DNA from: Candidatus Fermentibacteraceae bacterium
Lineage (GTDB): Bacteria; Fermentibacterota; Fermentibacteria; Fermentibacterales; JCC-6
Direction of reading: 5' to 3'
Assembly (NCBI GenBank): GCA_029932015.1
Contig: JAOZQW010000046.1
Coordinates: 1 to 11,206 of the forward strand
DNA: 11,206 bases
Shown: one piece after another, positions 6,961 through 11,206 of the stretch
Layout of the letters: every line of letters starts with the position of its first letter
How positions within the stretch are numbered: the stretch's first letter is position 1
Notes under the pieces: generated by a model
Seen by the model: only the letters and a program-made list of their open reading frames with translations
Database searches by the model: none
Told to the model about the DNA's origin: nothing
Program-made: the position numbers and the translations under genes

Positions 6961-8783
6961 TGACCTTCCTGGCCCTCCTTCTCCTTTCAGGATGCTCCGC
7001 TTCGGTTCCGTCGGAACTGCAGATCTGGCATGATCTCTGCTCGACTGGTGACTGGGTATCCTCCGCCGAGGAGGCAGCAGCGATCTTTCAGGCGGATTCA
7101 TCGAATGCGGATGCGCTCGCCGCGCTGATGATATCCGCGATGCTTGACGACCCTTCTCTGGAGCTGTTCGAACTTGCCAAGGCAGCCGTCGCGATGGACA
7201 GCGCCGCGCCGCTGGCATGGACCGCTTCCGCAGCGGTACTGCTGCAGCGGGGACCTGATTGGTATAACCAGGCTGAGGATGCTTTGTCCTACTCCATCAG
7301 CCTTGATCCCTCCATTGTCATGAGCCTCTACCTGAGCGGTCTCCTCAGCGAGATGGAGGGTGATCGTGGATCTGCTTCGACCATGTACTCAGGCGCGATG
7401 GAACTTGATCCGGGCTTCAGTCCCGCGGCGGTTCAGTATGCAAGATATCTTGCTGCCAGCGGACGGATGGAGGAGGCCCTTGCTGTGTATGAGACTGTGT
7501 CTGGAACCGGTCCAACAGCTCGTTTGGCCCTTGCGGAGAGAGCACTTCTCATGGATTCACTTGGTTTGGATGACCAGGCTGACAGCCTTGCGCTGATGCT
7601 CACCCCCGATTGCTCAGGAGTATGGCTCGATGTCGCGGTCTATCATCTGCAAAGTGAACCAGCAGTCTCCCATGCCGCCCTCGAAATGCTGTCAGCCCAG
7701 TCTCAGGATCCCGATCTGCTTCTTGAAGCCGCCTCCGTCTATCTTGATCTGGGATTGCACGGGATGGCTCTGATCCTCGCAGAGGATCTGCTTGATATGT
7801 CCGGTGACAGTGCAGCGGTACTTCCTGTTCTGGGAGAAGCCCTGTTTGAGGCAGGAGAGCTTGAAGAAGCCGAGAAGGTATATCTTGCGCTCCTTCTCAT
7901 AGCCCCGGAATCCCCTTTTACTCGCAATCGTCTGGGGTGGATATCTGAGCACGCAGGCAGTACCGGAACGGCAGTGAATCACTATCTTGCAGCCCTTGAA
8001 CTCGATCCGGAGGATGAATTCGCCAGAGACAGGCTGAGGGTTATCGCCGGGGACGGCTACGATCCACTGTTGCTGTCACGATCTGACAATGGATTCAGCT
8101 TAACATGCTCTGCGGACCTTTCGCTTGACCGTGGGAACAGGAACCTCCTCGAAGCGGGAGGCAGTATGCTCCTTTCCTATCGCTTTAATGAGCGGGGAAC
8201 ATCCCTTGATCTCGGATTCGGGGGCAGGATGGTTGAATGGGAGGCAACTGTTGGTCTGGGTGTGGACACACTGAGAACCGAGACCGGCTGGGCTGATCTG
8301 ACTGCGAACTACTGGATAGATGATAGTTTCTACATTGTGGCCAACTGCGAGTGGGACAGGCAGAGATTCTCCAGCAGACCCTGGCAGTTCAATGCATACG
8401 TGGCCGGAGGCTGGCAGGAATGGCTTACATCCTGGCTGTGGCTTTCTCCCGAGCTTGGTGGTGGAATGGTCAGCACAAGGTGGACTTCCGATGCTGTAGC
8501 GGAGTACACTGAGGAATTCACCATATACAGTTCGGCCGGTCTCTTTTTTGAGAAACCCCATACCTTCATCCAGAGATCTGAGATTTCCGGAGAGGTCTAC
8601 TTCCCGCCGGACAGGCTTGAGGAGTTCATTTCAAGCGGAAGGATCTCGCTGGCCTTCAGGACCTGGGAACCGCTCTACGTTTCGTTTGGCTACGAGGTGG
8701 ACTACACTCGGAATCCTCTGATCCCGACCTGGGAGAAGTATGACACACGATTCTTCACCAGCTTGAATTTCAACCTACTGTAG
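6960..8783 (+). CDS. TPR lipoprotein with homologous C-terminal beta-barrel
   Basis: This 607-residue protein begins MTFLALLLLSGC, a lipobox (LSGC) with the lipidated cysteine at residue 12; the signal is very short and has no Lys or Arg. Residues ~20-360 form about nine or ten TPR-like helical pairs, clearest at GDRGSASTMYSGAMELDPGF, GRMEEALAVYE and GELEEAEKVYLALL. Residues ~375-607 are a barrel-like domain clearly homologous to that of the upstream gene: WDRQ-x4-RPWQ, then W(L/V)T-WLW-SP-LG-G-V-T-W, and the last strands W-EKY-T-(F/Y)-S-LN-L. The start ATG overlaps the upstream TGA by one base, with GAGG at 6948-6951 as ribosome site. Lipid anchor and barrel in one chain would tether both ends to the outer membrane. 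The tandem pair probably arose by duplication and may act as a complex. Function not recognised. Confidence 0.85.
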   Translation: MTFLALLLLSGCSASVPSELQIWHDLCSTGDWVSSAEEAAAIFQADSSNADALAALMISAMLDDPSLELFELAKAAVAMDSAAPLAWTASAAVLLQRGPDWYNQAEDALSYSISLDPSIVMSLYLSGLLSEMEGDRGSASTMYSGAMELDPGFSPAAVQYARYLAASGRMEEALAVYETVSGTGPTARLALAERALLMDSLGLDDQADSLALMLTPDCSGVWLDVAVYHLQSEPAVSHAALEMLSAQSQDPDLLLEAASVYLDLGLHGMALILAEDLLDMSGDSAAVLPVLGEALFEAGELEEAEKVYLALLLIAPESPFTRNRLGWISEHAGSTGTAVNHYLAALELDPEDEFARDRLRVIAGDGYDPLLLSRSDNGFSLTCSADLSLDRGNRNLLEAGGSMLLSYRFNERGTSLDLGFGGRMVEWEATVGLGVDTLRTETGWADLTANYWIDDSFYIVANCEWDRQRFSSRPWQFNAYVAGGWQEWLTSWLWLSPELGGGMVSTRWTSDAVAEYTEEFTIYSSAGLFFEKPHTFIQRSEISGEVYFPPDRLEEFISSGRISLAFRTWEPLYVSFGYEVDYTRNPLIPTWEKYDTRFFTSLNFNLL

Positions 8784-8791
8784 TACTGTAG
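8776..8791 (+). repeat. Tandem 8-bp direct repeat spanning the stop codon
   Basis: TACTGTAG occurs twice in direct succession (8776-8783 and 8784-8791). The first copy contains the TAG stop of the TPR lipoprotein gene. The second copy ends on the first base of the large palindrome. No copy is present at the right end of the palindrome, so it is not a simple target-site duplication. Confidence 0.75.
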
Positions 8792-8912
8792 GGACGTTCG
8801 TAAGTTCATCAAGCGCGTTGACCGAATAATAGCGATTTATTAATTGGTGTTGGTATGCTAATCTCTGAAGCTATTATTCCTCCAGCTAGCTTGATGAACT
8901 TACGAACGTCCC
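8791..8912. repeat. 122-bp palindromic element between convergent genes (REP/MITE-like)
   Basis: Bases 8791-8814 (GGGACGTTCG...) and 8889-8912 are perfect 24-bp inverted repeats. Inside them the arms pair again. There is a 2/2 mismatch, then four pairs (8817-8820 with 8883-8886, one G-U as RNA), then a 3/3 mismatch, then ten perfect pairs (8824-8833 GAATAATAGC with 8870-8879), closing on an AT-rich loop at 8834-8869. The centre is more AT-rich than the flanking genes. The element lies seven bases from the stop codon of each convergent gene. No ORF of note fits inside it and no T-run follows either arm, so it is not a classic intrinsic terminator, although a stem this stable could still stop or stabilise transcripts from both sides. 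The best guess is a non-autonomous mobile element of REP or MITE type. Confidence 0.85.
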
Positions 8913-8919
8913 CGAGGTC

Positions 8920-10209
8920 CTACGGACGGAGGAGGCGTGTAACCGGGGTTCGCAGTATCCTGTTGAAGAAGGCATATGCGATGGCCGTTGACGCTGTGAG
9001 CATTACTCCGAGTCCTGCCGCAAGCCATCCCACAGGGAAGACGGCCAGTGTATCAACCGCCGCGCTGAGAACCGGGCTCAGTGAGAGAACCATGCTGCTG
9101 GCCCCCCAGGCCAGAAGGCATCCCAGAAGCGCTCCGAGCACTGTAGTGGCCAGGGACATAAGGAATATCTGGAAGGCGAAGAGCATTGAAAGTCTTCCGT
9201 GGGCTGTTCCAAGGGCAACTAGAACGCCTAGTGCGAATCTCCTGTTTCGAAGGTCCGCCACAAGAGTATGAATGGCACTCGACAGTGCGGAGAGCAGTAT
9301 TGCAGCTGCAAGGGCTGATAGTGCAGCAGTGACCGCGCCTACGAGGACCTCGGCCTTCTGAGCGATACCTCTTCTCGTCTCCGCATTGAGACCGGTCTCT
9401 TCCACCATTCTTACGATAGAAGGCACATCCTGCGCATCGACCGCAGTTATAACGAGGGCGCTGTACCTGCGTGTATCATCCGGAAGGAAGAGGTTGTTCA
9501 CTTCATCCACGAACTCGAATGGAACACCTATCGCGAAGAGGTTCATGTTCCTGGATGTGGCATCAATACGTGCCCTTACAGTGATGGGCTGATGGTCCAG
9601 CCCGGCGATCGAACTCTGCCCCAGGGTGACTGAGCACTCCATCCCGATCACTCCCTCCGTTGAGAGACCAAGGAGGTTATTCGACTCGGCGAAGCCGGCA
9701 TTGTAGAGGAGCAGGAGGTTTTCGCTGAGTACGATGGGCAGCAGTCGATCGGCGGAATCAGCAAGAGAGTAGGACCAGTCAATTGTACCAATGAGCGAAT
9801 CACCAAGGAATTCACCTGTAACACCCTCGAGAGTGATGTCTGTGTAATAGTTCTGCCCGCCGAGCATCCCCCTCAGTGCTGCGGGTACGTGGGCGTAGAT
9901 CTGCGGATCAACCCTCTGAACCTGTTCCATCGACTCCAGGTCCATCCTGATGTCCTCGGTTATCTCCATGCCTCCTGTCTCAGTCTGGAAGAAACCAGCC
10001 TGGAGACCCGGTGGTGTAACCCTCACCTGTTCGGCGGGAAGGTCATTGGAGAGGAATCTGTCCAGGACCTTCTGGACGCCAAGACCGACTGAGATGAAAA
10101 AGACGAGCAGGAGGGATGCGGTGAAGAGCATTCCCTGGCTGAAGATGTAATCCCTCCAGTGTCCCCTGTTCCAGAGGTGAAGTGCCCTTTTGACCTCAGA
10201 CAACTTCAT
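8920..10209 (-). CDS. ABC transporter permease, MacB/FtsX/LolCE-like
   Basis: This 429-residue membrane protein has the MacB/FtsX layout. A cytoplasmic N-terminus (~1-24) precedes TM1 at ~25-45 (LFTASLLLVFFISVGLG). A large periplasmic domain follows (~50-285), then three more TM helices at ~290-315, ~345-370 and ~393-418. The segment RNRRFALGVLVALGTAHG before TM3 is the typical coupling region of FtsX-like permeases. Such permeases do not move solutes through a channel; they pass ATP-driven conformational force to periplasmic partners, for example in lipoprotein release or envelope remodelling. The ATG at 10207-10209 overlaps the ATPase stop by 14 bases and is preceded by a strong AGGAGG-rich ribosome site, so the two are translated together. 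It could be a homodimer of one permease (MacB-like without the fused ATPase) or pair with another permease outside the window. The substrate is unknown. Confidence 0.9.
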   Translation of the reverse strand: MKLSEVKRALHLWNRGHWRDYIFSQGMLFTASLLLVFFISVGLGVQKVLDRFLSNDLPAEQVRVTPPGLQAGFFQTETGGMEITEDIRMDLESMEQVQRVDPQIYAHVPAALRGMLGGQNYYTDITLEGVTGEFLGDSLIGTIDWSYSLADSADRLLPIVLSENLLLLYNAGFAESNNLLGLSTEGVIGMECSVTLGQSSIAGLDHQPITVRARIDATSRNMNLFAIGVPFEFVDEVNNLFLPDDTRRYSALVITAVDAQDVPSIVRMVEETGLNAETRRGIAQKAEVLVGAVTAALSALAAAILLSALSSAIHTLVADLRNRRFALGVLVALGTAHGRLSMLFAFQIFLMSLATTVLGALLGCLLAWGASSMVLSLSPVLSAAVDTLAVFPVGWLAAGLGVMLTASTAIAYAFFNRILRTPVTRLLRP

Positions 10210-10858
10210 GAAGGACCCCCTCCTGCAGCTTCAGGATACGATCTGCCCTTCCGAGAACAGCGGTTGAATGGACGACCGCGATCAGGGCGAAGCCCTGGAC
10301 TTCTCGAAGTCCGTCAAGCAGATCGAACAGGACGCTCTCGCTCTGTTCGTCTAGACTTGCGCTCGGTTCATCCGCCAGGAGGATGGAAGGTCTATTGACA
10401 AGCCCCCTGGCAACTGCCACCCTCTGCCTCTCACCCCTGGAGAGGACAGATGTAGGGGTCTTGTCTATTCTTATGGAGAGGTGTTCAAGGACTTCATCAG
10501 CCTGTTTCCTTGCCGCGCTCAGATCTGCTCCGGAGAAGACTGCGGGAAGGATGACATTCTCCATTGCAGTAAGGTTCGGAAGAAGGTGGAAATCCTGGAA
10601 GACATATCCGAGATGCTCACGCCTGAGAGTAGCCAGCTCTGCCGGGTCAAGGCTATTTACGCTGCTTCCGACAATACTGAGATCACCGGTATAATCCGGA
10701 TCATGTGTACCTAGTACCCCTAGAAGAGTACTCTTACCAACACCGCTCCTGCCCACAATGGCAAGGAACTCCCCATCGGCAACATCCAGGTCAACTCCGT
10801 TCAGAACCTGCATCTCACCGAAATGCCTGATAACATTTCTTGCTTTCAGCAGACTCAT
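10196..10858 (-). CDS. ABC transporter ATP-binding protein, LolD/MacB-like
   Basis: This 220-residue ATPase is the partner of the downstream permease. Motifs appear in order: Walker A GRSGVGKST at 36-44, Q-loop glutamine Q88 in YVFQDFHLLPNLTAMENV, signature LSRGERQRVAVARGL from 139, Walker B ILLADEP at 159-165 with catalytic E164, D-loop SLD at 168-170, and switch histidine H197 in AVVHS. The sequence FHLLPNLTA-ENV and the length are typical of the LolD/MacB/FtsE group, which power permeases that act on the envelope. The signature has Arg where the family usually has Gly (LSGGE to LSRGE), a mild deviation that need not abolish activity. The ATG overlaps the upstream gene's TGA by four bases (ATGA), and the 3' end overlaps the permease by 14, so the three genes form one coupled operon. 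Confidence 0.94.
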   Translation of the reverse strand: MSLLKARNVIRHFGEMQVLNGVDLDVADGEFLAIVGRSGVGKSTLLGVLGTHDPDYTGDLSIVGSSVNSLDPAELATLRREHLGYVFQDFHLLPNLTAMENVILPAVFSGADLSAARKQADEVLEHLSIRIDKTPTSVLSRGERQRVAVARGLVNRPSILLADEPSASLDEQSESVLFDLLDGLREVQGFALIAVVHSTAVLGRADRILKLQEGVLHEVV

Positions 10859-11206
10859 GAACCCAGTCCCAGCAGTTCGGTGATAGCTGTGATAAGACTG
10901 TCCGGGGAAATGGTATTATCACCGATCTCAATAGTCATCGTACTGAGCTCCCCCCCCCTGCGGAGAAGTTCCAGCTCGAGCGTTGCGGCGTATGGAGTGA
11001 CCTCTCTGAAGGTGAATGCAAGCCTGAGAGCACTCGGATCGATAGCATCGATAACTGATCTAACAGCCTGCATGATCGGTTTCTCCGCCCTGGATAGCAT
11101 CCCATCAGGGATGAACATCATAAAAGTCATCGTGTTCTCCGAAACAAGAACCGTCAGCTGTCCATCACCCTCAGGCCAGTTTAAGTCTGGGTAGAACGGT
11201 GTTGCA
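10855..11206 (-). CDS. Unrecognised protein, C-terminal part (start beyond window edge)
   Basis: The frame is open from the right edge to TGA at 10855-10857, giving 117 residues. It stays open upstream of the first in-window ATG (11128-11130), reading ATPFYPDLNWPEGDGQLTVL before LVSENT, so the real start is probably beyond base 11206. The visible part is soluble-looking, with alternating strands and a helix (for example PIMQAVRSVIDAIDP, TLELELLRRGGE, TIEIGDNTI) and a C-terminus TAITELLGLGS. No membrane segment, signal or catalytic motif is seen, and I do not recognise the family. Its stop overlaps the ATPase start (ATGA), so it is co-translated with the ABC transporter and is a candidate accessory protein of that system. 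The coding status is well supported by this coupling and the long open frame. Confidence 0.8.
   Translation of the reverse strand, partial: ATPFYPDLNWPEGDGQLTVLVSENTMTFMMFIPDGMLSRAEKPIMQAVRSVIDAIDPSALRLAFTFREVTPYAATLELELLRRGGELSTMTIEIGDNTISPDSLITAITELLGLGS

Noticed and set aside
8784..8919. Classic rho-independent terminator
   Set aside because: The stem is far longer than usual and neither arm is followed by a T-run on its transcribed strand; it is described as a palindromic repeat instead.
8855..9271. Plus-strand open frame beginning in the palindrome loop
   Set aside because: It runs antisense through the permease C-terminus, has no good ribosome site, and its product is Ser/Arg/Ala-rich without motifs.
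10823..11194. Plus-strand open frame of 123 codons
   Set aside because: It is antisense to the minus-strand frame that overlaps the ATPase start by ATGA and stays open to the window edge, which is the better coding candidate.
1..11206. CRISPR array, tRNA or rRNA genes, prophage or transposase genes
   Set aside because: No regularly spaced direct repeats, cloverleaf-like or conserved rRNA segments, or transposase, integrase or phage proteins were seen on either strand.

Overview
The window holds protein-coding DNA from what looks like a diderm (Gram-negative-type) bacterium. It is moderately G+C-rich by eye and densely packed, and most gene junctions overlap by 1 to 14 bases. Two proteins end in outer-membrane-type beta-barrels, one of them starts with a lipoprotein signal, and a LolD/MacB-like ABC transporter is present; all of this fits a diderm. 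No rRNA, tRNA or phylogenetic marker is present. A poorly characterised lineage, such as an FCB-group candidate phylum, is only a guess.

Layout. (1) Bases 1-982, minus strand: a GT4-type glycosyltransferase whose C-terminus lies beyond the left edge. (2) Bases 983-1102: a short divergent intergenic region. (3) Bases ~1103/1121-8783, plus strand: five tightly coupled genes, namely a second GT4 glycosyltransferase, a DapG-type aspartate kinase, undecaprenyl-diphosphatase UppP, a large TPR protein with a C-terminal beta-barrel, and a shorter TPR lipoprotein with a homologous barrel. (4) Bases 8784-8919: a convergent intergenic region filled by a 122-bp palindromic element with perfect 24-bp arms. 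(5) Bases 8920-11206, minus strand: an ABC permease, its ATPase, and the C-terminal part of an unrecognised protein that continues past the right edge.

The plus-strand operon has a cell-envelope theme. GT4 enzymes build glycans, aspartate kinase feeds the diaminopimelate/lysine pathway used for peptidoglycan, UppP recycles the lipid carrier for wall and surface glycans, and the paired TPR-barrel proteins are probably outer-membrane components. TPR plus barrel is the layout of exopolysaccharide exporters such as BcsC, PgaA and PelB, so a surface-glycan export or assembly role is a reasonable but unproven idea. The minus-strand cluster looks like a MacB/LolCDE-class ABC system acting on an envelope substrate, coupled to a protein I do not recognise.

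The most unusual items are the paired TPR-barrel genes, with their atypical uncharged N-termini, and the palindromic element sitting exactly between the convergent genes.
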